Of a DNA stretch of 64,000 bases, positions 1 through 12,903 are shown piece after piece; position 1 is the stretch's first letter, and each line of letters opens with the position of its first letter. Position numbers and translations under genes: made by a program. Below the pieces are notes generated by a model. That model was not told the origin of the DNA. It ran no database searches and saw only the letters and a list, made by a program, of their open reading frames with translations. The DNA lies in the NCBI GenBank assembly GCA_038501785.1, contig JBAMJR010000040.1, forward strand, positions 2,570,501 through 2,634,500, written 5' to 3'. The DNA is from Myoxocephalus aenaeus. Its lineage: Eukaryota > Chordata > Actinopteri > Perciformes > Cottidae.

Positions 1-122
1 GAGGTTTTACTGGAAAGTTATGTGCTGGATCCAGGAGAGAGTCCAGGAATTGACTGCTCCTGGCCAAGATATAATCCAGCACATGAGAATGGTATACATA
101 TTTTCAACTTTCTCATTTTACT

Positions 123-154
<32 letters not shown>

Positions 155-759
155 AACAAAACATTCCCAAAATAAAAACTATTCCTTCAACCATGAGGAT
201 TATATGTGTATCTATATAAGTATATATAAACAGATACACATAATGTTATATATATTGTGTTTATTTATGTTACACCCGTCCCATGTATCTATACTATTAT
301 ATGAATCTGCTAGGTGTAGTAGTACTATGGGTGGGGTCCTGGGTACAGTTTTAAAAGTGATGGCGCTATGATATAATATAATGGTTCCTACAATCATTGC
401 TCTCTTATTCTAAAAACGGAATTAACTGGCGGTGACTCCAATAGAATGAAAGGTCTGTGCCTCTTATTTAGTCCTTTTATCTTGTGTTGTAATTGTATTT
501 GACCCTTTCTTGAATAGTTCTTTAACTTGGACACACCCAAGATACATTAACTGCCTTGAAACACTGTTTGGTATTTATTAGGCTATGCAACAAACTAAAT
601 GACATGCAGATCCCTTATTAAAGACAATATCAATAGAGATACTACGAGACTGACAAACAGTTTCTTCCTGCTGCTGTGACTTCATGTCACGGCCATACTT
701 TGGATATTGTAGCAATGCATAGTGCACTTTATACATATTTTTGTGCAATACTGTCACTA

Positions 760-887
760 TATTTTGTGTTTTTTGCCTTAAGTTTATTGTAATTCTGTGT
801 GTTAGGAAGACCCAGCAAAATAAGCTTTTCATTGTACAGAATAACTGCCTGTTATCTGTGCATATGACAATAAAAGAATCTTGAATC
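760..887 (+). repeat. LINE-type 3' tail
   Basis: Contains TTTTCATTGTACAGAATAAC and GCATATGACAATAAAAGAATCTTGAATC-like sequence, the usual 3' end of a fish non-LTR retrotransposon. Only the tail is present. Confidence 0.55.
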
Positions 888-1179
888 AATACAAGGTAAA
901 CTCACACATACACACTCAAAATAACAAATACAGAAATACATATAATTGTATATATATTGTGTTTAGAACTATGTTTATATATATAATTGCAAACAATTTG
1001 GTCAAAAGTAATGAGACACCGCTGTAGTTTAAAGTAAAAGTTAAATTAAAATCTAAGTTATAAATCTTAACCTTTCCCTCAGTCAAACTGATGTAACGTT
1101 ACTGTGAATAAATAATAAACTAATAAAGATTGCTCATTAGATCCTCAAAACCGAATTGTATCTCATGTTTAACCGCTAC

Positions 1180-1836
1180 GGAGAAATCGGAGCCAGCGGA
1201 TCATTTCAAAAAGTCCTGCCGGGATCAGGCTGCTCTCGGCGGGCAGACAGAGCGCTGACGGCCCGGTGCTGCGGAGCTCACGGTCCCTCAGCAGGAACTC
1301 AACCCGTCGGCGTATCTTTTTAAGTCGGCTGATTCTTGACAAACCGACCACAGATTTGATGCTTAAATAACTAACTTCTCGCCTGAAAACATCCTAAAAT
1401 TACATGTTGTGACTCAATAACAGTAGTATTCAGAGAACGTCAACTTTCAGTTGTGTTTTCTCATCCGCCATTGTTCCCAGTGTGCTGGTGAGAAATGCAT
1501 TCCAGCCAATCCGAAGCAGAGGATTGTAACCAATTAGATATAGAGATCGATGGTGACTGGATCCGCCCACTTACTGTCAAAAAGAAAATCTACTCAAGCG
1601 CGAGCAGGTAACAGACACGCGAGCGAGCAGGTTAAAGCTTCGAGAGCGAGCAGGTTCAAACTTCAAGAGGGCCTTTTGCTCGCGCGAGAGCAACTTTTGC
1701 TCTCGTGAGCGGGGATTTTACTCGCGTAGTGATGTAAAAGCGCTCGTCAAAGTAAATTACGCGCGCAGCTGTTTGATTTGCGCGCTCTCGTGGAGCTCAT
1801 TTGCGCTCTTTAGTTTTGGCACGGGTTTACCGTCAT
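1180..1836. repeat. CpG-rich sequence with GCGAGCAGGT repeats, unclassified
   Basis: CpG-dense segment in an AT-rich intron. It contains three spaced copies of (G)CGAGCAGGT(T) near 1600-1650 and palindromic CTCGCGCGAGAGC-type strings, and ends at a perfect hairpin (1837-1895). It resembles a DNA-transposon fragment but I cannot name it. A 60-codon minus-strand frame at 1169-1351 is not recognised. Confidence 0.4.
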
Positions 1837-1895
1837 ACAAACAACTGTTTCCTTCACACATGACACAATCATGTGTGAAGGAAACAGTTGTTTGT
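1837..1895. repeat. perfect 27-bp hairpin with 5-nt loop
   Basis: The arm 1837-1863 (ACAAACAACTGTTTCC...) and arm 1869-1895 are exact reverse complements, separated by CACAA. It lies in acot7 intron 6. Confidence 0.95.
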
Positions 1896-4800
1896 GGGTT
1901 TCTCACAGAAATTGTGTAATCTTGTATAGAGTGGGTGGGTTGGATGAGAAAAGCGAGGAGGGTGGCATCTGTTTGTCATGTTGGAGAACGAATGTGTGTG
2001 TGTGTGTGTAATGTGCTTGTGTACGTATGCTTATTTAAAGATATGCAGACCCTTCACTAGACACTCCAGTTGCCCCAATCGTTGCTTTTTGTATCTCTCA
2101 GGCTACAGAGAATCAATAAGTCTGCTTGTTGATGGCTGGTTCGGCTCCCAAAGGCTCCTACCATCTGCACTGTGTGGCTCTATTTATGACAGCCAAATGT
2201 GTGGGAGTACAAACAGAATGTGCTGCTTGCTCCCAAATGTGGCATTCAGTGTAAAAATCGGCCTGCTGAGTTGATTAAACATGCTATTAAATTTGACATC
2301 CTCTTATTCCCAAATGACCAGACCATCACTTCCACCATGTTATGCAGATAACAATGATATATATACAAAAGGTTTAATATAAAAAGTCCTTTTTTTTTTT
2401 TTTGCCAAGCTAACCTTTGTCAGAGCTAAAAGAAAATGCACTTTCAACATGTTTTCAAAATAGAAAATGCCTTGATGCTAGACAAATTGAATTGAGCTCT
2501 GACGTTGATGTGTGATTGTGCGGCTAAACTCAGGCCTGGCTCTGTGAAAGTGACATATTCTTCAGTCCATCACATGAGAGGCATCTTGAACTCACACTAA
2601 AACCCTGTTGATTGGGGAGGTAGAAGCATTCAAAACGCTCTCTGATAAAGACTCATGATGTGGTGAAAGGTGACAACAGCATGTCCGGCTTAAAGTGTCA
2701 AAGAAATTCATCACTTCCTTCCATAAGTCTGTTGTGAAGCATTTTCCAAAACCCATCTGGATCCTTTGTTTAATTTTTTTTTATCCATACCCGCTATGTT
2801 GTGAAAATTGATGGGATCACACCTAAGATTGAAAATCCCCCCTGGGTACAAGGCGAAGCAGGCTGCTGCTATTCAAAACCTGGAGGGGTCGTGTCTGAGC
2901 ATGTACCACTTAGAGGAGATGGATCATGACCTGACAAGATGATAAAATTGAATGTAAACACTGGATTACGCTAAACTGAAGAAAAGAAATGTCAAGGCAC
3001 CTGCTGATGATTTAAAACTTGAGTATGCTGAATATTGACATGCTAACAGGTGCTATAACAAAGTTATAGTATACCTTAAAGAGGCTAAAATTAATATAAA
3101 AGGGAGTCGCTCATAGTGATGAACCCACAACCAACTCTGCAGTTTTACCTCAACTCTACTTTAAATTGTTGTGGTATTCAGGCCTGCAACTTTCGTGTTT
3201 TTGTTAAATTGCATTGCTCTCATCAGCATTGTTTTCAGCCGCAGCCGGCAGCTGTTTTTGGAGGAATACATTCCATGAACCCACAAGCTCAGCACCAAAC
3301 AGCAGACAAACATAATATACAACTAGCTGGTAACATAGTGGAGCAATTTGCATCTAAAGAACCAGACTTTAGCCTCTGGTGTAGGTGGAGACCAAAACAG
3401 AGCTAAATGAAAGGAAACAGAGGACTCCAAATGAATGATAATGTTTCTCTGTATCTGTTGGATGCATATGAGGCCGTTCACATGTGTCGAAAAACGTGTG
3501 GAAAATACTAGCTGCGACGCGTTCATCCTTTTATCCAAGGTGCTCGGGAGGTTGTGCTACTGCCGTTACTAAGCAACCAAAACCTGCCCGCTGCGATGAA
3601 GTTGTTCATGATGAAGTTCCGGTCATTTAGCAGTAAACTAAACCAAGTCCAAACAAAAATAAATGGACTAAATGTGATTAAATGCACCATTAATCACTCA
3701 CAGTAGTTACACTACTTGATTTGTCTGTCAGTTTGGCTGACTTTTTAACTGGACGTCTCAGTAGAGAGTCGTCTAAACTCTGGGTAGACCTGCGCTAAAA
3801 TTATTAACTTCTTCATTTATTTCTAAAGACTGCTAATTAAGGAAGGAAGAAAAGATATGTGTTGGCCGTGATTGGTCGTTTATCCTCATATGACATGAGG
3901 TGCATGCTGTCGCATTCCCAAACTGTTTTATCTCAGCCGGCAGATTGTTACTGTGTCGCTCTCCCTTTAAAACACACCTACCGTGAAAAAAATACAGAAT
4001 GTGAAAGGGCCCTAAATAGGCCACTGTTTGCTGACAAGTTCTCCATGTCAACTTAAAAAGTGGTATGGCAATGTTTGTTATTTTAGGCCATTAATCTGAA
4101 CTAGACTAAAAACGTACGCTAATATGGTGTCGTGTTAAAGGTTATACTTCTTTTTGAGGTATGAACTCACTGTTGGCTGTTCTTGCACACGATAATAATA
4201 AAGCCTGGTTCCCTATGGCTATATTGAATTCTCATGGGACTGACATGGTCCAGTACCTTCCTTCTACTCTGGAAGCAATCCCCAAAATAATCTATTGTAC
4301 AAGTTTAGGATTAGGTCCGTAACAGAATAGTCTTATTTACTATGAAGAAGCTAGAATAATACAAACAGTAGCAACTACAAAATAAATCTAAAAGTATCAT
4401 TCACATGATCTTACCAAGCCAGATAAGCCGCCATAAACAACATATTGCTGTTGACTTTTCAACACAAATATTGTTTTTTGTCTTTGTCTCAGCAGCGCTA
4501 TGAGAAAACAGCAGCTCTGGTAGCAGTAGACACGCAGAAACTGATAAACTCTGATGATATTAATCCTTGAAACAAAGTGACCCCGCATTTTTTAGATTTC
4601 ATCTCATTTGATCCTCCATTTGCGAATATTGAATGGTAAGAATTAGATTATATTTATTCTGTTTCTCTGTAATAGCATGAGGGCTCTTATCAGAATGAAA
4701 CCATCTTTAGGAGGTCATTCTGGGTAAATTAAAGAATTATAAAGGGATGGAGAGAAAGCCCCAGTCAGTATACGGTATGAAGTGAATTATAATGTGGTAA

Positions 4801-7800
4801 ATGATAGACTGTGGAAGTCAAGAATATAATTGAATATTTTGATATGAATTTTGTAAGAAAATATTAATAAATCGAAGTGCACTGAGGGTTATTTGTGGGT
4901 TGGACTGTGACTTTCTGAGGGACATTGAGATGGAGTGTAGCAGTGAGAGTGGGCTCCCGTGATCTTGTTCCCCGCTGTTAGCAGCTCTCCAGATGCCTCG
5001 TGAAAACGAGGCTGATAGGTGTGGGGGGATAATTACCCCAGTTTGCTCACTAAAATTTTAGTTGCATATTTTTCCTCACCTCAACTCATATGTCACATTG
5101 TGGGAGAAAGCTTCAGCCATTCCCAAAAATGGTTCATTAGCATTCCTTCATTTCAAAGCGGAATATTAACATTTCCTTCGGCTGGGGAAATGACATGTGG
5201 TTGTGGTGCATTGTGGTCTGAATTTGAGTTAAGTTTACAGGTCCTCAATTCAGGCTTTGGTTCAAGTCACAAATCATGCCAAGAACCTTTTCAACTATAA
5301 ATGCTTTAGTACTATAAAGATATTTTTTCTAAAACTCCACCAATAAATACTTTCTAGATTAAAGAAACAACCCATGCATGGTGACAAGCAGCTGCGATGC
5401 AAGCAGCACTTGCCTGCATATTTAGTGTGCATCTGAAATATTAACAAGTGCATCCACAAGAAGGCAGATCAGGGACAATTCAACATGGGAACATCTGCCT
5501 TGACAGTTTCCACATTTTGCACAAGACAAAATGAATCTAAATAAGAAGTTGAGGAGGTTGCAATTGTGTTAATGTTGTTAATAATGACAGAAGAGCAGCA
5601 CGAGATATCACATACACTTTAGTAATTGTGGACAACCTCTATTATTTTCTTTCCAAAACGTCCTCCCACTGTTGTTCAAAGCCTGCTGCTTACCTCACCT
5701 TACATACGGCCCCCTAGTTTCATATGCTATATTGCATCATGTGGACATATAGTATTTATTTCTATCGTCTCCTTCATTTCACAAAAGAATTATGAGATTG
5801 TGCTGGATATTCAATTTATCTGGTGTACTAGAAACCTGTGACTAAAACCTCGAGCAAATCAAGTGAAGGGCCGTGCCGTCCTTGAGTATCAAAGATGCTC
5901 GTCTTTATAAATCACTACCGTCAGTGGAACGGTAAATGCAACTCCTGCAAAAACCCTCTCCTTGTACAGTGGATGTAAAAGGTTGACGTGAGGCTCAATG
6001 TGAGACTGCAAATGAGGACAAGCGTGGCCAAGAGAGCCCTGGGCCTGCATTACACATTCACAGGGTGACATGGCACACTATGACTCCCTTTGCCGTAGGG
6101 TGGGAACACGAAAGGCAGAGTTGGGGTGGTGGGGGGTGGAGATGGTGTGTGTGAAGAGGAAAGACAGCTCCCTCCAAATGAGGAAAAAAATGGCAATTAG
6201 TAACCAAGTCCCTAGTGCAACCCAGTTTGCCACAGGGGAGAGTACCTCTGTGATCAGATTCCTTCTGACGATTTCCCCAAATCTTCGCGCACAATGCTGT
6301 CCATCGGCAACGGGCATGAGAACAATGACGGGGGTCTTCCGGGCAGCTCTTGTTGCAAATCAACTCTGTCGACTAACTTCAAGCCCTTTTAATTAGAACC
6401 AGCTCAGACACTGCACACCACACAAGGCAAAGGAGGAGAAAGTGTGACACCAAGAGACAGCGATAGCATTCGTGACCTCTTCCTCTCTCACGTAATCTCT
6501 CACCATTTGCTCAATGTACTCCTACCATCCGTGTTCATATCTCCCTTTCTTGGTCTTGCCCTATGCCTTTATCCACCACTGACAGTTCCCTCAATCCCAG
6601 CCTATCCCTCTCATCCCCTCTCCAACAGCTGCTTTAATCATGGACGGTATCAAACGGCTGCAACTGCCTCCTAACGAGCTGTTACTATAGAAACAGCTCC
6701 TGTTAACATTACTCCCACGCATCCACATCCTCGAAGAAAGTCCCATCAGCTGCTTATTTTTGTGTGTATCTTACCATTCCAGCTGTGGGGAGCTTTACCA
6801 AACACCTTAACAACTGTGACTTTAAGTCCTGAAAATTGCAAGTGAGCGCTGTCATGGTTACTGTTAAACTGTAAGCTCCATGCACAACACAGGCCTGAGA
6901 AAATCACTGAGATACGATTCCTGTATTGGAAATTGTGTCAGATAAAGAGCTTTCAGATAAAATGCACCTCTTGCTGTGATGTTAAAGGTTATCGGCTCCT
7001 GCAGATTACTTTTCTAAATGTAGAGCTTGGCCTTAGTAACAGTAAAACACATGGCTAATTCCTGTTAATTTGGTATTTGTTCATTTCACCACTGAAACAG
7101 TCAGCTCCATTTTATATTTGGATAGTATCGGCTTATAATACTGTACTGTAATGGGTAATACTGGTACTAGGGGTTGGGTTGCAAGGTCCCCGTCACTTTT
7201 CAAAATGATAACGTGTCTCTTAAAGTGTCCTCTTAGTGTCTAGCTGTCAAAAATCCGATGACAGAAGCTCTGAGAAGAAATAAATGATGCATCCGTCTGG
7301 ATTGGCTTCAGTTACGACCGTACAGTCACAGCAACATGATCTATGGACCTTTTTCTGCCCGTGGCTTCACCTTCAGCCTATATAGCCCGTGATTGGTTGT
7401 GGTCATTGGGGCTGTTTGTGGCCTGAAGAGCTGCAGACATCAAGTGTAACTTGACACAGGTTTGAAATCAGTGTTTCACTGCCCTCTCTGGTTCAACGTT
7501 TCGAGAATCTGATTTTGCCTTCAGCTGAACCGCTGCTTCATAACATGAGGAAACCCCTTAAACTGTTTGAGTGGTTTACCGGACTGGTTTCTCATTTACA
7601 AACAACAGAGGATGTGTGAGCAGAAAACAAATTGCTCATTTTCTGCATTCATTAAAAGAAAAAAGTAATCTTCTAGAAAACAATATAATTGCTTTTTAAA
7701 CAGTAAATAAGTAAGGGAAACTCAGCCTTACTTTTCACAGTTTTTTATAGCATGCCTAACAATGATAGACAACCGACAGCTTGTGGTGGTGCCTTTTCTC

Positions 7801-8962
7801 TCGTATTGATTCTACATCAGCGTTTAGCACAAGTAAACAAACTCTGAATTAATTTTAAGACGGGTTTGAACATGGCGAGGCAGTTCTGCTTTGCTTTTTG
7901 GTTCAACTCATTAGTGTCTCAGTCTCAGACACACAATAGAGCTGTCGGATTTGCTGCACGTCACAATAACCATATTCAAGTGTACTCACTGATTTCATTC
8001 CCATATAACTGAAACACCTCTACCATTCTGTTTCAACTACCATCCCAAATACCAGACATACAGTAACTATAGTGATTTTTTAACATTTGTTTGATGTATT
8101 TTTATAACTCAAAATGTATATCGGTAGGTTGTTACACAGATTATATGGATTTTGCTCAGTAGATCACATGTAAACTTATACAAAACTTGATTTTAGATCA
8201 AGTTTCCTCCAGCTTTAATAATTGTGGTGGCAATGTGTCAATAGTTGGTTCTTCCAGCACACTGACAGTCTCTCCTTTTTTTCAGAAGCCTATTTGGTGA
8301 CGTTTTAAGTTCTGAGGTCGGCTATTGGTAATTTAGGCCTCTACGTCGTATGCCATATCAATACAAGACCATGCAGTATAGTAGATCTAGAGTATAGTTT
8401 AAGTGCTTGATTGTAGTTCAGTTTCTGGTTCACGTTTTTATCTTTTAAGTATTATATTACTTATTTACCTCTTTGAGTTTATGTTATCGTATGTGGGATT
8501 TAGCTGCTATAATTCTATAACCTTTTTCCTTTGTGATTAATGAAGTACTGAAGTATTTTTATTTTAATCTACCAGGGTAGAACGAACCAGCATCTCTTGT
8601 GTACCAGGAGCTTGGTTTTTTATACTGGAATGCATACATCTTTAAAGACTCTTCTCTTAGGTCTCTAAAAAAACGTGTGCAGCTGATTCAGTATTTTATT
8701 TCTGAACCAATGTTGGTTTTGGAGGAGAGAAGTCTAGAGGTGGAGCTAGTGGAATCAATCCCCCTTCACAAACACACACTCGCACTCCTCACAAAGGTCG
8801 ATCACACAAGGTCCAGTGGACATATCCCTGGCTCCCTGAATTCCTCTGTCTCAGGCAGTGACATGTTTATATACCCACTGAGCATAGACCAGGGCAGAGG
8901 ACAGATAATATAGAGCCACAGTGATGGATGTGTTCTTGTGCTCAGGCAGTCCCTGGCTCAAC

Positions 8963-8966
<4 letters not shown>

Positions 8967-9006
<40 letters not shown>

Positions 9007-9011
9007 TCACA

Positions 9012-9056
<45 letters not shown>
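8967..9056. repeat. (TC)n then (AC)n compound microsatellite
   Basis: TC run to ~9000 passing into CA run to ~9056 with minor interruptions. Confidence 0.95.
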
Positions 9057-10278
9057 TGTAAACCAACACAGTGGATGCTAATACACTCTGCTAACGATTC
9101 TTAATTATTTTCTCTGTAAAACAACATCTCTTTAGGTCCAGAGACAAATCCTCACTGACTGACAGCAGATTCTAATAGCAAGGCCAACATGTGACACCAC
9201 ATCCATCCAGCCAGAGATTTGACAACTATGTCACTGACGCTAATGAGGTCCAATACAATTGTGTCAAAAATGATTTGACAGTCGTACAGGATCCCCTTCT
9301 TTGTTGATTGGGCATCACATTCTTCATTTATTTGTCTTCATAAGGCAAACACACACTATCTAACTTACCTTGAGTGGTGCCAAGACGTGCAGATAGTTTT
9401 GGTGGAGATTCATGAACAGTTTTTATTTGAACAACTTTCTACTGGAGAAAAGGTCCTGTGAATATGTTAAGAGGTCTGTGGATGATCCTGAGTCACTGAA
9501 CATGTCTAAAATCACATGTTGCTGTTATTAAATATGATTTTTCAATGGCTTGAACAGCATAATCAATTCCTTTCATCCTCATATGCTACGGGATGGAAAG
9601 ATATACAGAACATTCGTCACACAAAACCAAAACTAAATGCAGGACTAGATGGGAAGGGCTCACATTTGTGATGTCAACATTTATTAATCGATAAAACATG
9701 CATTCGCCATGTGGCAGGTACTTGGCAATAGCAACAGAGAATAGCCCGCACACTGTGTTAAAAGCATTTCTGATAAATACTCCAAATGTTTGCAATGCCA
9801 AATGTTGAGGGACCGAGGCCTGCAACTGGGTACGTAATGAAAGTCTCCAACATGCCGAACAAAAAGCCTGAAAATTGTCTAAATGCTGGAAAAGATCAGA
9901 GGATCCTAAACGTGGAGCTCACCACGCTGCCCATTAATTACCACAACATTACTTTCCTTTCTCTCTCTTAACTTTCCTTTTCTTTGTTGCTTATTCTTCA
10001 CCGTCTCATTATCTCTTCCTCTCTCCCTACTCGCCCTCCTCATTCCTTCATGTTTTAAGGAAGTGTACCACTTGTTTCCATGGAAACAGTAGTTGATTGC
10101 CACAGGTGGACACAACTGCAGTCTGATTAAAACAAATAGACTGAAGATTTGATGTTCTGACACTTTGAGTTTCCTTCTTTAAAAAAAAAAATCTGTGCAC
10201 AGATCTCAGTGTGTGCTCTAACGCATCCAATTTATGTTTGCATTTGTGTAGTTGATCTCTATTTGTGTCTTTCATTTA

Positions 10279-10283
<5 letters not shown>

Positions 10284-10370
<87 letters not shown>
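10284..10370. repeat. (TG)n microsatellite
   Basis: About 43 uninterrupted TG units. Confidence 0.95.
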
Positions 10371-10373
<3 letters not shown>

Positions 10374-12721
10374 TCCTGAAAGTACATGTGCTTTATGTCT
10401 CCTTAGGCTCAAGCTAAGTAGGCCACTTTTTCGCACCACAAAAGGGAAAACATACAGTAAGCGAATAGCCCAACACTGTCATGTAGAAGTCAGTTTGCAT
10501 TTCTCCAACAAGAGTATAGAAAGAAGAGGGAGCGAGAGAGGGTAAGACACAGTAGGAGAGAAAGCAAGAGCGAGTCAAGTCAGGCTGCATGACCTGACTT
10601 GGTTATGTAAACAAAATAAGTGTAGTGAGAGTAGCGGCAGCGAACAACGGGGAACATTGCTTAATGAGCAATGGCATGTACCGAGAGAGAGAGAGCAGCG
10701 GTGTGTGTGTGTGTGCGCACGTTCTAAATTACCTGCATGCTTGTTCCACATTTGTTTGTTTTAATTGGACAGATTTCTCAGCGAGCTCGCCAAATTAAAA
10801 AGGCAACCATGACTAGTGCTACACTTATCTGTCCCGCCCTGCTCCGTCCTCCTCCCCTCCTGCTGTCCCGTCCCGTTCTCATTGCATCTCTTTCTCAGTC
10901 AACGTCTCTCGTCTGTCTTTCTTCCTCACTATCTGGTGTCTCTCCGATGGCCTCTTTACATAGCTGACCTCAATAGAAATGGCAGTACGAGGGGGGAATA
11001 TCTTGCCAGAAACAATATTCCTCGAACCGATAAAAAGCATCTGTTCTATGCTGATAAAATGTTGGATTTGTTACAGATGCAGCCAGGATGGTTTTCATTG
11101 GTTTTTCATGTTGTTTGGGACATCAGATAAACCAGGTTTTTGGTTACGGGTGGCTAAACCATCAAATCTGGATACGCACTCATTACATTTAGTTGTTTAT
11201 CTTGCTTTTAATCTTAGTTTGCTACTTTCTGTTATATTTGCTCAAGCTTTGTTCGGCAGTTTTCTCTAAAGTACTTTGCAAACTTTTAGAAATCTTGATA
11301 AAATCCTGTGGGGAGGAAATGGGCTCGAGAAGAAACAGAAAAAGACTACAAGAAGCTTCTTGCTTGCAAAGAGTAAATATGTATTAAGGATTCTGATGTG
11401 CATACAGTGTTTCCATTGAAGGACTTTTTTGGATATATGCAGAAGAAATATTTTCACTTTTTGCAAGCAAGGAGCCTCAAAATGCCTTTTTTGAAAGCAC
11501 CATCCAAGTAACACAAATAGATTTTCTACTTAAAGTTGATTGAATAGGCCCAGTCAGAAATTTTAATGAGGTCAAAAGACGAGTCATAGAGGAACAATTT
11601 ATGCCTCTGAGACGTCTAGCTTGTCAGCGAAGCACAGAATTGGAAATGGCATCGGCACCATATATCCCCGTTACCAAGACCTTCTATTTCCCATTTGTTG
11701 TTCTAGTTGTCTATTTCCCGCTTCGTCCTTGTCATTCTGTTCTTCACAATTACAGCCATGCTCATAACTGCACAGAGTGCTGTCAATGCAAGTACCAACC
11801 CGAGCAGTTATTTCAAAACGCAACAGTGCACACATACACACAAATACAGAACAATCTCTCACTGCAATCCCACGTATTCATACTCACTCACAAAAAAACG
11901 TTGAGACATTTCCGAACCAAACAACCGTTCATTCATCAATCCACTAAGGAGAACTCAGTACTAACAGCCACAAAATCCTCAAAGACGTTTCTCTTTGGAT
12001 TAAATTCAGCAGTATTTCTTCTTTCTGTGTTGCCACAGGACATGTTGTACTAACCCTGGGTAACCCATCCAAAAGGCTATAAAAATGGGAGGAACCTTGT
12101 CAGCAATTCATAAGCAAACCTCTCAAGATGGAATAGAGGGAATAATGTTGATACTGTAAACACATGTGAACGTGTACTGCATATATTGTACATGTGTTCC
12201 CTTGCCTCAAGTTCTATGTATACATCTCTTTTTCTTCTCATAGAAATCCTTCTCCTTCCACCCAACCCATAGGTGTCTTTCAACATCTCTGTTCTCTGCT
12301 GTAGGGGTCTCTGTTTCATCCTCTCCCCTGCAGGATTTCCATACTGATCTGAGGTGGATGCTCAGGTATGCTCCTGCCTTCAATACCAAAGAGTGTAATG
12401 CTGTTCATGAGCTCATTGTTTCACATGTGTGAGAGTGACAAAGAAATCTGACAGATACTGGAGACTAAGTGGCAGAGGGCGACTTGGAATCACGGGGTTC
12501 TGAAACAGCTTGTCAGCTGCTGTTAGTCCTGGATCAATCACACCGTGTGGTAGTACGTTTGAACCTTGGGAAAAAAAGTCGATCTGAATACTTTGATAGA
12601 AATTTCAAATGAATCAACCATACCGCGGGTAGGTGGGACGACTAAGACAATGAGCTAAAAGTGGCTGTTGGATTAAAGCTGCAGAGAGTTAGGGAAATTG
12701 GAGAGAAATGGTTGGACTCAC

Positions 12722-12808
12722 CGCCATGAACGTAGTGGTGCAACGTGCAGTCAGAGGGGCCCACCAAATGGATCAGACTGGACTGGCTGAAACCAACTGT
12801 GTGTTGTT
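12722..12808 (-). CDS. acot7: acot7 exon 6 (start of hotdog domain 2)
   Basis: 87 bp (2 + 28 codons + 1), acceptor CATTGCAG|AA and donor GGCG|GTGAGT. It encodes QHTVGFSQSSLIHLVGPSDC then TLHHYVHG. Human has YSQSSLIHLVGPSDCTLHGF, so this is the first strand and turn of the second hotdog domain. Phase 1 expects a Gly completed by the next exon, which is not in the window. A (CA)n tract lies only 12 nt upstream of the exon (see findings). Confidence 0.95.
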
Positions 12809-12818
12809 CTGCAATGCA

Positions 12819-12903
<85 letters not shown>

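Larger units (their letters stand above)
1..12721 (-). other. acot7 intron 6 (part); no exon found
   Basis: All of this stretch lies 3' of exon 6 and 5' of the missing second-hotdog exons, so it is intronic. I see no convincing coding exon on either strand. It holds an AT-rich start, a LINE tail near 0.76-0.89 kb, a CpG-rich repeat with hairpin near 1.2-1.9 kb, (TC)n/(AC)n and (TG)n microsatellites near 9.0 and 10.3 kb, and two RFX-like palindromes (6681, 10074). Scattered 60-100 codon open frames look random. Confidence 0.8.

Noticed and set aside
2760..2960. Possible retroelement coding remnant (RYVVKIDGITPKIENPPWVQ)
   Set aside because: Short, with stops around it, and I could not match it to a specific family; too weak to list as a feature.
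1..12721. Expected acot7 exons for the rest of the second hotdog domain (KLMDEVAG, DAINFHDKIRKG)
   Set aside because: I looked for their reverse-complement codon patterns and found none; they probably lie left of the window.
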